A program made the translations under genes and the position numbers. 64,000 bases of DNA from positions 28,825,328 to 28,889,327 of the forward strand of contig CM034541.1 in NCBI GenBank assembly GCA_020002185.1, in the 5' to 3' direction. This DNA is from Paraescarpia echinospica. Lineage: Eukaryota > Annelida > Polychaeta > Sabellida > Siboglinidae. The notes beneath the pieces were generated by a model. It did no database searches, was not told the DNA's origin, and was given only the letters and a program-made list of their open reading frames with translations. Within the stretch, counting starts at the first letter, position 1; every line of letters starts with the position of its first letter. Positions 24,084 through 38,300 of the stretch are shown here, piece by piece.

Positions 24084-24321
24084 ATGTCTACACATGTGTG
24101 TTCTCTCCTGGCGGTGTGTGTTGTCGCATGTCTCATACACTTAGCACCAGTCGTGTCGCAGTGTACCACGAAACACTGCCACGACGGCGACAACGACGTG
24201 GGTGCGCTGACGGCCATGGTGCACCGATTACAGGACACCGTCGAACGACAACAAGACTTACTGGAACAACAACAGAAGCAAATGTCGACACTCAAGGAGA
24301 CAGTGGAACATCAAAACGAGA
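24084..24321 (+). CDS. FReD lectin exon 1: signal peptide and coiled coil
   Basis: The ATG lies at 24,084. The leader is [20 protein letters not shown], then a Cys-bearing spacer, then heptad-like [19 protein letters not shown]. It ends in phase 1 before GTATGT. Confidence 0.85.
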
Positions 24322-27300
24322 GTATGTATTGTTTAAATGTGGCTGCTGCTACAATGGTAACAGGAAATAGCCATCTCAAGGTTACACATAGAACATCTAA
24401 AACATGTATTTCCCTTGCTTTCAGCGATATACATTGTTTCCTAATGTACTTGTGCCTAGCAGGCTCTACTTATTGTCAAGGTTGGCCTGAATGCGCTTGC
24501 TGCCAGTTACGTCAACACTACGCGGTTCGATACACATCTGCGTTGCATAGCATCGTCTTGGCGCTCTCTATATTACCTTGCCATTTCAAGTCGTCAAACA
24601 AAATACACAATGATCACGTAGACTGATCAACCCATTACTCGGCATTAGCTTTTTAACAATATTGATCCATATCTAAGGTTACAATCAAAACGCCACGTTT
24701 TTGGTCGGTCGGTCGGTCGTCCATCCTTCCGTCGATCAAATTAATATTTGTTTTTACATTGAATTATTTGATAATCTAACACAATTAAAATACTTTTAGT
24801 GTTACGGGGGTTGAAGACACCTAATCCGTCTACTGCCGATTGCGTTGACCTGTTGAAGAACGGCTACACGGCAAGCGGTTTGTACAACATCCATCTGTTC
24901 TCGACGAATGAAACGATCAAGGTCTATTGCGACATGACAACAGACGGCGGAGGTTGGCTGGTAAGTGGTGTGTTCACATTAAATTGGCCACCGATACGTG
25001 TTGCACTAGCTAAGAGGCGGTCTGGCATTCAGCTGAATTATCGAATATGTTCAACATTGAGGAGAGCGATGGCACAGTCAAGACCTGATAGTCGTGTTAA
25101 TATCGAAATAGCACCTATTCTCAATCCCGTGTTGTAGCTGTCCTATATATTAATTAATTATAGCACGAATGAATGTAATTTTGAGTAGCTGCAGACATTA
25201 TATATTCTGAAATAACATTGTTATGTTCTAAGTGGAAAGAGGCATATTGTGTTGTGAAGTTCATATTGTAGAAGGCATAGGGGGTGAGAGCTATAAGGAT
25301 AGGATGACTGGTCGATCACTGCCCAGGGCGTCTGCAGTCCTAACTCCGGCACTGTTTTGTCGAAGTCAAAGGGTTAAGCTACGATTCCATATGTGCGGAA
25401 ACGCGTACAGAAACGCAAGCGGAATGGGGAATTCGTGTGCGGATACGATTTGAATCGCTACACGGAGCGATTCAATTTACCGCATCCGCATTCGCACAAC
25501 AAAACTAATCCGCCTGTGTACTTTTGGAACTACGTATGTTAATTTCAACTGGGCACTGTATATATATTCACTGTTTTGCCGTTTGCCGCATCCGCATGCC
25601 GTATCAGCATTTATGGAATCCTAGCTTTATGTTGAATATTTTCATGTCGAGGTGTAGTAGTGTAGTGTATCCACCCGAAACGTAACCTTTTGCTGACCAT
25701 TCTTCAGGAGAGTTAATTTCTATGCAAATGAGTTCTTTTAGACATATCCAATACGTTTACCTTGTAGAGGCTTTCGTTGGTGACGTCATCGTACATGTGA
25801 CGTGTGACGTCATCGAACATGCATTGCAGAAGTTTGTATGTTACATCGACGTAAGCTTCTACAATGTAAACATTCACGTATTGGATATGTCTAAAAAACT
25901 CATTTTCATTGCACACCTATGCCAAAATAATGGGGAACTAAACGTATCTCCACACCATCCTAAATATTGGGGGGGGGGTTCCGCAGTGTGTGGCTGCTCC
26001 CGGGCTGTACGTGTAAAGTATCCTTAATTTCAGTTATTTTAATCGTTTATTATTTTCGTGTTTTTTATGTATTGAAATGTGAATATCCAAGCAATATATG
26101 CGGGACATTTGCGATATGTATGACAGACGTCAACCTTTACATGTTCTATACATCGCTGTAACGTCATAAATAATGGCGCCGAAGGCCCTGACCGCCAGAT
26201 TTAGTTTTTAACCAGATGATGTAAAATATTTTGGAACGAAACTGGACGTCATATGTTATTAACACTGAACGCAAAGATGTTTAGAACTCGGGCAGTAATT
26301 CATAAGTCCATAATAAAACAAAATACAACACAAAATATGTGGGAAGCTTATTCAAAAGTTCATAATGCAAGAAGGAAATTTATTGTTTCCCACTACAAAG
26401 TAAATATTTCCTGTATTGTTTCATGTTGTAATACCTCCAAGTCATTAGCATAGGAAAACACAACTAAAAGCTGTTAAGTTGTTGAATTATTGCAGGATAT
26501 CTCACGTCGGTGTCCGTTGTCGCTTGCAGGTCTTCCAACGTCGAGTAGACAACTCGACCGACTTCTACCGCGACTGGAAGAGTTACAAGGAGGGCTTTGG
26601 CGAACTTACCGGGAACTTCTGGCTTGGTCAGTGAACAGCATGTATGCGCCCCTGTCACATACACCTTTCTGTGCAAAGCAACGATACAAGACCAATGTTG
26701 ATTGAAACAGGCCAACTTAATGACATTTATTCACTAACACATATTAAACAACACCATATATACATAAAACCACACCATATATACATACATCAATACACAA
26801 CAAGCATGCCGGCCCCAACAGCATTGTTAAGCAATACCTACAATTTCTAAGCATATAACTTCCGAGACATCTACTTACTAACATGACTAACTACATGACT
26901 GCACTATACTTCCCACTACCACCGTAACGGTGGGGGTCACTCCGCCACCAGGTTACCCAACATCCAATGTAACCGACCCCCACCTAAAAGTTCTGCAGCA
27001 CTTGCTAGCAATGGGCAGTGCATTCCATAGTCGAGGTCTAATCACACGAAAGGACCTGTCCCCAGGTTCGTTTGTGGAACTACAACCAAAAGTTGTTCAG
27101 ATGAACGTGTGCGTCCCGGACAGTGCCTGGTTAACAGGTTTTTTTAACAAGATTTAACAAGATTGCTATCCAGAGAATTAAATCTAGATGGCAGGTGGAC
27201 AAGGAAGCCCTTTGGCTTATCGAGAGTCCAACCTTTTTATCTACATATATCCAGCCCTTCTGAGGTATGTGTCGATTTTATTTTTAAACATATTCAAACT

Positions 27301-30300
27301 ACTAGCACCCACACAATCATCTGATAATATGTTCCATTCATTCACAGTCCTTTGTGAAAATGAGAACTTTCTCACGTCTAATCTACACTGCTCCTTTACT
27401 AATGTAACTTTATGTCCTCTAGTCCTTCTATCTTTCTTAACTGAAAAAAACATTTCTATCAATATTTTCATAACCATTCAATATTTTAAACACTTCTATC
27501 TGATCTCCTCTCAGTCTCCTGGTCTCTAGTGTTGTTAAACCACATTCTTTTAGGCGTTTTTCATAACTAAGATCCCTCAGTTTTGGTATCATTTTAGTCG
27601 CTCTCCTCTGTACTCTTTCTAGCATATCTATGTCCTTCTTGCGGTATGGCCTCCACGCTTGTATACAATATTCTAAATGAGGCCTAACTATTGTTTTGTA
27701 CAGCGGTATTATTAGTTCTTTTTCTTTATATGCTATATTTCGCCTAATCAATCCAAGGATTTGATTTCCCTTTGAAGCTGCAATTCCACACTGCTCTGAA
27801 ACCTTCATGTCAGCACTAATTGTCAGCCCTAAGTCTTTTTCTTTTACAGTAGTACTTAGTACAGTTCCCCCCATTGTATATTCTACATATTCGTTTCCAT
27901 GTCCTGTGTGAAGGCATTTACATTTCCCAAAATTGAACAACATTTGCCACTTTTCAGACCATTTGATCAACCTGTCAAGATCATCTTGTAAATGCTGTCT
28001 ATCCCCATCACTTTTAATCTTTCTAAATACTTTTGTATCATCTGCAAATTTCAACACCTTGCTAGCTATATCATCGTCCAAATCGTTTATATATATTAAG
28101 AATAATATAGGTCCCAGTACTGATCCCTGTGGAACCCCACTCAAAACTGATTTCCAGTTTGAAGCCTCCCCATCAACAACTACCCGTTGTCTTCTGTCAA
28201 TCAGCCATTTTTCTATCCAGTTAATTATACCATTTCCTATGCCATGGGCTTTTAGTTTAAGCAGTAATCTCTGATGTGGCACTTTGTCGAAAGCTTTTTG
28301 AAAATCTAAGTAGATGATATCTACTGGTGATCCATCATCTACCCACTTAGTGATATCTTCCAAAAAACATAACATATTTGTTAAGCATGACCTCGCTTTT
28401 AGAAACCCATGTTGAGATGGGTTTATCAAGTTATGTTTAACAAGAAAATCCACCATGTGATCTTTAATTAGTCTTTCTAATAATTTACAAATCACCGATG
28501 TTAAACTAACTGGTCTATAATTATTTGACTTGTTTCTCGAACCTTTTTTAAATAACGGTATAATGTTTGCTTCTTTCCATTCTAAAGGAACCACTCCCTC
28601 TTCTAATGACAAGTTGAAAACTGTTGCAAGCGGTATGCTAATTTGTTCTACAATTTCCAATAGTAGTTTGGGTGGAATACCATCCACTCCAGGTGATTTA
28701 TTTTCCTTCATAGCCCTAATTTTCTTAGCTACCATTTCTGGGGTTACAATTAACTGTCTTAAATAGTCTGATTCTGCCCCCTTGAACTTAGCCTCTGGTA
28801 CTGGCAGTGAACTAGTGTCGTCTCTGGTAAACACTGAACTAAAATACTCATTTAGGTCTTCTGCCATTAAGAATCCTTCTGATATTATATTTCCAGCACT
28901 ATCTTCTAGAGGACCGACCTTATCCTGAACTTTCTGTTTGCTTCGAACATACGCATAAAAACTCTTGCTGTCATGTTTTATATTACAAGCTAATTTATGT
29001 TCACAGCTTCTCTTTGAATTTCTAATTTCAGCTGAAGCTTGGTTTAGTGCTTCTTTATAAATGTTGTAGTCTTCGTCATATCCAGTATGTCTATATGACT
29101 TCCACATCACATGTATTTCTTTCTGGTCCGTTTCCCTTGTTTTTTGAAGGGAACAAATTTATCTACGATGCACTCAGGTTGGTAAGATACAGCGGCGCCG
29201 TCCCGTTCAGACATCTGAACACATAAAGGAGTATTTTAAACTCGATTCGGCATTTGATTGGCAGCCAGTGTAATTCTTTTAGAACCGGAGTTATGTGGTC
29301 ACGGCGAGGTTTTGACCGTGATGATTTTGGCTGCCTTGTTTTGGATTCGCTGGAGTTTGTGAATGTGGTCACGTGGTATTCCAGCCAGTAACGCGTTCCC
29401 CTAGTCCAATCTAGATATGACGAAAGCGTGCACAAGTGATGTAGTCGCATCTGTTGTGAGGTATCGCCTGACACGACTGGTGTTGTGGAGATAACACACC
29501 AAACATCTTCTTCATAATCCGTTTCTCTGTCTAATTTCGACCACATCTAAGACCTGCTGGTGATGTGACATTAAAGAGCTACACCGGGTATTCCATAATG
29601 ATCATGGGCAAGATCAAGAGTGAGATTACATATAATGGGCAAACATCACTGGTGCTTATTCTGGTAGTGCAGGGTGTCCGGTCAAATCTGTTGGGAAGGA
29701 ATATTCTAAAAGTTACCAGAATGTACTGGGCAAATAGGTTCTTGGTATGTAACCATCCCGGTTGGTAGACGAATTTCGTCACCTGTTCCGTAAAGAGTTG
29801 GGAACGTTGAGAGGTAAAATTGTGAAATTCAGTGTGGATAAAAACGCAATGCCACGATTTCACTAATGAAGTAGAAGATCGAGGATGAACTGCAACGACT
29901 GCAAGAAGATGGCATTATTGAGCCAGTCGCATTCTCCAAATGGGCAACACCAACTGTTCCGTTAAGAAAGGGAACTGGAGTGAGAATTTGTGGTGACTTC
30001 AAGGTGACTGTAAACAAAGCGATCATAGAAGATAAGTATCCTCTGCCAAAAATGGAAGATCTGTACGCGTCGCTTGCATGTGGGTCGACATTTTCGAAAA
30101 TTGACCTCAGGCTACATGCAACTCATGTTGGATGAGGAGTCCCAGGAATACGTGACAATCAACACACACAATGGGCTATTCAGACACACACGCTTACCAT
30201 TTGGTGTGTCGGTGGTGCCATACGTGTTTCAACACATGAGAGTTTGCTGACAGACATTCCGAATGTGTGCATATTCCTGGACGACATTTTGGTGACTGGA

Positions 30301-33300
30301 AAGACGGAACAAGAGAACCTGGAATCGGTTCTACAGCGTTACGAGAACGCCGGTTTGAGACTAAACCAACTCAAGACTGAATTATTTCCGTCTTCAGTGA
30401 CGCATCTGGAATATACAACGGCGGATAAGGTAGAAGCCGTCCGCAATGCGCCAATGCCCACAAATGTGAAGGAGTTGAAAGCATGGCTCGGAATAGAGAA
30501 CTACTATTGTCGATTCAGGCAGAACCTTTTTCAAAACAGGCACCGTTGTATGGGTTGCTAAAGAAATGTATGAAATGAGTGTTGGAGAAGCCACAAAACG
30601 ACACTTTCATCAGAGTGACGGAAGCGTTACAGTCGGACACACTCCTTATTAATTTCGACCCGAGTAATCCGATCCTACTTGCATTTGTCGCATCACCGTA
30701 AGGATGCAACACAGTATTGTCTCATCTAATGCCCGATGGTTCAGAACGCCCGATAGCATATGCATCACGACGCTTATCAGCAGCGGGAAGTAGTTATTCG
30801 CAGCTAGACAAAGATGGACTGAGCCTGATACCTGAGGTGAATAAGTTTCACTTATCTGTACGGAACTTAGTTCACACTGATCACGGATCACCGCTCATTA
30901 CTGGGGCTATTTGAAAAAAAGCGATCCGTGCCACACAATGGGTCTCGTCGTATTCAACGGTGAGTGTAATAGCAGGGCACACCAGTCTTACACAACCAAG
31001 TATCGCAGTGGTGTTACATACGAGAACTGCGATGCATTGTCACGATTGCCTTTGTCAACAAAGCCTGTTGTAACACCTTCGCCTGCAGACTATGTTGACC
31101 TCATCGAGCAGCTGAATGAATCGCCACTGACAGCAGCACACATCCGGGAGTAGACGCTACACGACAAAAACGCTGACCAGGGTACATAGATATGTACTCA
31201 ACATTTGGCCCACAAATGAGCCGGTTACTCAAGAATACAGTTGAATCCGTGGTGAATTGAGTATGCATGACGGGTGCATTATAAGAAGGGCGAGGGTTTG
31301 TGGTTCCGAAGAAGGGACAAACAATCATGCTTGACCTGCTCCACAGAAGTCACAGCGGAGTGGTTAAGATGAAGGCACTGGCGCCATAATACATATGGTG
31401 GCCAGGCATAGATGCACAAATAGAACAATTGACGAAGCGGTGTTTTCATTGCAAGCAAAACGCGAGGGAACAGACTCGAGTACTCTTGACGCCATGGTTA
31501 TTTCCACAGAGACAATGGCCTCGTCTGCGTATCGAGTATGTTGCACCTACTGAAGGCAAAGTTATCCTCGTTGTGGTAGATGCTTATTGTGAATGGATAG
31601 CAATCGCAAAGTTAACGGCAACGCACACAACCATCGAAGAGTTGCGAAAACTATTCGCGGATCATGGTCAGCCCGACTCAGTCGTCATTGAAAACAGGGC
31701 ATGTTTTACCAGCAGTGAATTTCAGTGTTTCCTTAAACGAAATAATATGACACACATAAAAACTACATGCGCACCATTCTTCCTCAAACTGATTGGCAGA
31801 AAGAGCATTGCAAGTCATAAAAGCAGGTTTGAAGAAGATGCATGACGCCTCGATGGAGGCACGCTGGCACGATACTTGCTAACGTATCGTGTGACACCGC
31901 ACAACACCATTGGTGTGGTACCTTCAGAACTGCTGATGTACAGCAAGCTTCGAACAGTATTTGATGCAGTACAGCCCGACCTGAATTCGACGGTAACCAG
32001 ACGTCAGCAACATACGATACTAATACGGTCGCAGCGCAAAGCCACGGTCTGTCGATATAGGCGATGACGTCTTTGTAAAGAACCACGCCGGGGCCGGACC
32101 CAAATAGATTCCATCAACATTGCTTGATCGGAATGATGACGTCACAGTGGCAGAAACAAGGGACGGTCGCATGATTAGACGACATGTGGATCTTGTGCGC
32201 CGTCGTCATAGCGCGGATCCTCAACCAATTGTAGAGGAGAGTTTCCCGAAAACAGATTCCAGAGACAGTGATTCCACCAACAACGCCACCCCCAAGTGAG
32301 GTTGTCCAACCAACCAACATAATACTCTTATACTCAGAAGATCCCCTTGCACCCGAGTGCCAGTGAAACGATTTGGAGGCACTGAATTTGACACAATGTC
32401 TGTTTAGATCTATTGTGGAGGACTGCGAAGTTTGTATTAGGCCTAAACGTACAGATTGGTTAGTTGCTATTAGTGTGACATCTGTCAGCAAGGTTTGGAA
32501 TAAAGCATTACATCGTTGGGACCGAGAAACATCTCTATAAGTTATGAAGTAACTTAACTTTATATGTCTGTCATTGTCTGAACGGAGATAACACCCCTGT
32601 ACACCTAGTTCAAATAATTGATACTACCAAAGTCACTATCAACTGTTTGCAGCAGGTTTTCTATCAAATGTTTGCAGCAGATTTTCTATAAACTGTTTGC
32701 AGCAGGTTTTCTATCAACTGTTTGCAGCAGGTTTTCTATCAACTGTTTGCAGCAGGTTTTCTATCAACTGTTTGCAGCAGGTTTTCTATCAACTGTTTGC
32801 AGCAGGTTTTCTATCAACTGTTTGCAGCAGGTTTTCTATCAACTGTTTGCAGCAGGTTTTCTGCGAAAACTGCTGCACCATTTTCTTTTAGATGGACCCC
32901 CATCATTCATGTACATACCCTCCTTTCCAACAAAATAAGCCCAACATGTCTATTGCTATTTTTGATCGTTATTATTGTAGATCTTTAAAGCTTAAGTAAA
33001 TGTTGTTTTGGGAAATCGATACAGCATATATCCTGTATGTTTCCAGGAAATGATAACCTGCATGCCATTACTGCACAAAAACAATATTCTCTAAGAGTAG
33101 ACATGGCTAATTTCGAAGGCGTCACCAGATACGCTGAATACGTGCACTTCGCTGTCGCCAACGAAGCCGACAAATACAGACTGTCTGTGGAAGAGTACAA
33201 CGGAACTGCAGGTAATTTCGCTACACATGCATATATACCTGGCATTGTGTGTATGGATGTTATATTCAAGCATTATTGGGGTTGATGTCAAAACCTAATA

Positions 33301-34856
33301 GCTATATTTTCAAAAAATCACCATGATTAAGTTTTCAACTTTGCAATTACCTGGTACACCAGATTTCATTAAAAAATAATTATTACCTCACATTATTGAT
33401 GCAGTGGCTAGAGCTTCGGACTCTCAACCGAGAGAACCCGGGTTCGAATCCTGTGCGGCGGTGTCAAACCTTTGGCAAGTTCGTTCACTATACATTGCCC
33501 CACTTCACTCAGCTGTGTGAATGAGTACCTGGCTGTAGACAGTGGTGGATATTTGCGTACGAATAGTCTTCGCGCATTAATTGCAGCGTGGCTGGATGCT
33601 TCCCAGAGAAATCGAGATGGTGTTAGATTGAACAGGTCTGCCAGGGAATAAAGTGTAAAGCGTGAGGACTGGATACTGCGCTCTATAAGAACTTACCTTT
33701 TTTACTTTTATTATCAGAAATGCAGAGATAATAAATTACGCATGCGCCACTGTTTTTTTATTACGACCCCACACATTTGATGAACCCGTATCTGATTCGC
33801 AGGTATCATCCGCATATTCTCTGAAAAATCATCAAAACCGGTTAAAACATTTTGTTAACATCATATGATTGAATGAACTGCGTATTGTTACAATGTAGGT
33901 ATAAATAGCATGAAAAGAGCGGATATTTTATCAATTAATTTCTTTATTAAGGAAATGACACGTTCAAAATTGGTATGTAATGCGGGCGCAAATTGGACAT
34001 TTGCCGACCTCGCTTTCGATTCGTAGGTACCTTCGGCAGATACTGTGACAATATCAGCAGACTCGGAGAAGATATTTATGATAATATCTTATGCGTAAAT
34101 AATTAGTCCTGCGTTTGTATTGTAGTCATTAAATAGCAGCAAAAGATCTGATAACAACATTTTGCGTTTGGTAATTTCTGAGGTAGTACTTAACATAACG
34201 TTGCTCTAGTGACAAACATTTTGGCGACATAAGGATATTTTTGTTTTAAAAGTTTAAAACATCTTTTTTCCTAACTTGTATTCGTGTATTAGCAGGACAT
34301 TCCTGACAGTCCCCTGCAATTTGTAATCACGTGGTAAATCATTATATATTAGCAAAAGTAGCTATGATTGTACCGCTACATCATTAGCTATACGCAAATT
34401 GGGAAGGGTGATACCAGCGTCAGTCGTATTTGTTTCTTTGCACGTGAAACGAAACATGAAAATGTGAAGTTCATACTATAACGCTTTGATTCGAATGTGT
34501 ACTCTGCATTATGCAGTTATTTTGGACTGGAATTGGCTGATTTCAGGCTTAAAACCCGATTCGCTGTAGCGGGTCACCCGAAGATTCCGACCCAGGACGA
34601 ATTTCGAAAAAAAACAATCAACGAAACACCACAATGGGCCCGCCAGATCACGCACAACATTTCAGTCCCATACATACAAAAGTAACGTAGCTAAGTGCCA
34701 CTTCATAATTGTGCACCCCCAGACGAATTTCGAACAAATATAAATCTATGTATCACTCTATGGGCCCTCTAGATCGCACACACAATTTCAGCCCCATCCA
34801 TACCTGCAAACCTAACGCAGATATGGGTCGGTCCACAGACGGACGGACGGACGGGC

Positions 34857-34928
<72 letters not shown>

Positions 34929-35312
34929 GGACAGACAGATTGACCGGTTTATTACGTGACCTGTTTGCAAGCAAAATGTTCGTCAAGCCATCAGAACATG
35001 GATGTCGAACACGTGGAGCGTTCGGACATTCTGTTGTGAAATTCTGGTCCCAAACATGTTTTGTTTTACAAAACATAATGTAAACTTTTTTAAAGTGACA
35101 ACTGTATGTGGGAATGTTTGATCACGCCGAAGTCGCCATAGTAATGTATTCCACATAGGGGTCTATATAACCGTTATCAACATTGTTGACAAAGGAAAAA
35201 CTTGACGGAAGTCACGCGCATGATTTTATCCAGACAGACAGACGGACGGACGGACGGACGGACGGACTGACTGACTGACTGACTGACTGACTGACTAACT
35301 GACTGATTGACT

Positions 35313-35348
<36 letters not shown>

Positions 35349-38300
35349 TATACACAGACAGACTAGACAAACAGCGACATACTGATTCCATGAAAACACC
35401 TGGAATGTTTGGACGTTCGGCGGTATATTTTGTGGAAATTCTGGCCCCAAGTAGTTTTTAGGACAAAAAGACAAGGCAAAGTTGCTTAAACGAGAACTGA
35501 ATTCGAGAGTTATTAATCTAGCACATGTAATGCTGCTCTACGAATGTAACGAATATAGTATTACTTATGTAAACATTGTTGGCGAAACAAAGCTTGACGG
35601 AGTTGACACGCGCACAGTCGGGACTGGGCAAAAGTTACCTGAATAGCGAGGTGACTGTATTAGAGGGACCAATTTCCTATACTTTACTGTTAAAGCGAGG
35701 ACCGACAATACTTTAACTGTGACGTAAGGAAACGGCGACATATCCTTCAATTGACCTATCAATCACTTGACCTGTTGCTAGGCAAAAGGTCCGTCAAGCC
35801 ATGAGAATTGAATGGCGAGCACTTGTAGCTCTATAGACATTAAGCGGCTTGACGGACATATAGCAAGGCAACAGGTCACGTGATGGATATGTCACTTGAT
35901 GTATCCAGTATGTCGCGGTTTGCCTACGTCACAATCGATTTTTTGCGCGTGACCTCCGTCAAGCTTTGCCTTTGCCAACCATGCTGATAACGGTTATATT
36001 CGTGAATTACAATGCTATTGCTGCATGACATCTCATAAATCAAACATTCCCATATACAGTTGTCACACAAACTTTGCATTGTGTTTTTTTGTCATAAAGT
36101 AACACTTTTGTGAACAGAATTTCAACAAAATATACGACGGAATGTCCGAACCCACCACGTGTTTTCTGATGGCTTGACGGAGGTTTTGCTAGGCAACATG
36201 TCACGTGATGGATAAGTAAATTTTCATGCGTCATAATCTAAATACTGGATACAACGTCGATGTATCCGCTATGTCGCGGTTAGCTTACGTCACAATCAAA
36301 ATTATGCGCGTGACCTCCGTCAAGATTTGTAACACGTATGCAATCTATTACTAGAACGGCACGACATCTGCTAAATCAAACATTCCTGCATATAGTTGTC
36401 GTTCTAAAAACTCAAAAGTCAGGGCAAAAACACATGTGGTGAGAAGAATATTCTGCGATTAAATATAGCGCAGCTTTACTTACTTATCGGATATTATTGC
36501 CAGTGTTTTGCTGTACATAATGCGAATAATGACGCTAACGTATGTTTGCGGCAACGAATTTCCCCGTTTTATAATTGCTTCTAATAATATAATTTTATAA
36601 GTACTTCACTCATAGTAACTATTAAAAAAATTTTTTTGCACAAATTTGAATAAATTAATGATAGATATTTAGAATACGGACATCATATGGAAGAGTTTGT
36701 TCAGATTTCTGTTGAAACGATGTTTCCTACTGCTTGCGGCGAAATTGAGAAACACCAGTTAATATAATGGTCTAGCATGTTTCTACCGATCGTAAATCGA
36801 ATATGCCTTTATCACAAAAATCAGAAGACACGTTTGTTTATGGGGTTGACATTCTAAACCAGTCTCACTTACTTACTTACTTAGTTACTTACGATATATA
36901 GGAAGACAATCGATTCGCCACCTATATTCCGTTGCCAGTGCATTAGGGTCTTCGTTCATGTTCCAAATCCTTAACAGAGGATACTTGAACCCAGTACACC
37001 CATTTTCCTAAAATACTTATTTACTTAGACTTAGTTCCTCTTGTTCCTTTCGGGACATCTAGCGACGAGGTTCCTCCATCTGGTACGGTCATTTGCGACT
37101 TCTTTGGCATTCCAGGTGATTTCCGTTTGTGCCAAGTCTTCAATAAAGTCGTACGCTAGGTCTTAGTCGGCCTTCCTCTTTTCCTGTTACCACCTTCCGG
37201 GACCCACTCCCGCGCTGAGGCCTTGCCTAACTTCACACGCACATCTACTTCCGCGTCACCTTCCCTAGAAATGTAGTTTCCGACGTAGGGGAAGATTTCA
37301 ACGCACTGCAGGTAATGCTGACAGATCGCAATGTGGGGGTCAGGCCCATCACCAACTGGCATCGTTTTTGTCTTCCCGTAGCTGATTCGTAATCCGACCC
37401 TGACACCGTTATCGTTCAAGTGATTGGTCTTTTCTCGCAGGATTTCCGCAGTGTGGATGAGCAGTGCAATGTCATCAACAAAGTCAAGGTCTGTCAACCT
37501 AGTATTTATTAACTTAACGCCAATGTTCGGACCATTCATTGTCTTTGTCATGATAAAGTCAATAACAACAACAAAGAGGAATGGGGACAGGATGCATCCT
37601 TGACGCACACCTGTCTCAATATTGAACATATATGTTTAGCCATCATTGGTCTTGATGCAGCAGCTAGCGTATAGCGATTTGAAGAAATTCATATATTTGT
37701 TTGGCACGCCGTACAGTTTCACGATTTTATACAACGACTCTCGCTGTACACTGTCGAAAGCCTTCTTAAAGCCAATGACGTTGACTAGAAGACTTCTGGA
37801 ACTCTCTGCTTTGCTTAATGGTGTTTCGTAATGTGAAGATCTGTTCACCGCATGATCTCCCGCTTCGAAACAATCTTGGTCCTCCCGAAGGTGTTGGTCA
37901 ACTGTTGTCTTCAGCCGGTTGAGGATCACACTGCCAAACACATATCCAGGTACAGACATCAATGTTATTCCTCGTTGGTAATGTCACTCCTCTTCTCCAA
38001 TCGTCCGGGACTTCCTCCTCGCACCAGAACCGATTGAACAAGTAAGTTAACTCATTTAAAACCCGTCCTTGTCATGTTTCAATAGTTCGGCCGTTATTTC
38101 ACCGAACCCTGCTGCTTTGTTATTCTTGAAGCTGTCGATGGCTTTGGAGACTTCCGCCCTGGTGATGTCATCAGTGATAACATCAAGCTGTTCTGTGGTT
38201 ACTTAGACTTAGACGGCTCCCGCGTCTAGAGAAGCATGAGGCAATCAAAGCACGCCATCCTGACCTGTCGCTTGCTAGAGTTCTGACGTCGCTCCAACTT

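Noticed and set aside
24098..24370. Alternative frame over lectin exon 1
   Set aside because: The other frame gives signal peptide plus coiled coil and splices in phase to the FReD exons.
32618..32988. Three overlapping repeat-protein frames ([14 protein letters not shown])
   Set aside because: A 25-bp tandem repeat is open in all three frames; it derives from antisense LINE ORF1.
33402..33475. Functional tRNA gene
   Set aside because: The A and B boxes are good, but the acceptor stem does not pair and a SINE body follows.
34753..35083. Frames over the GACG/GACA arrays
   Set aside because: Low-complexity translation of tetranucleotide repeats on both strands.
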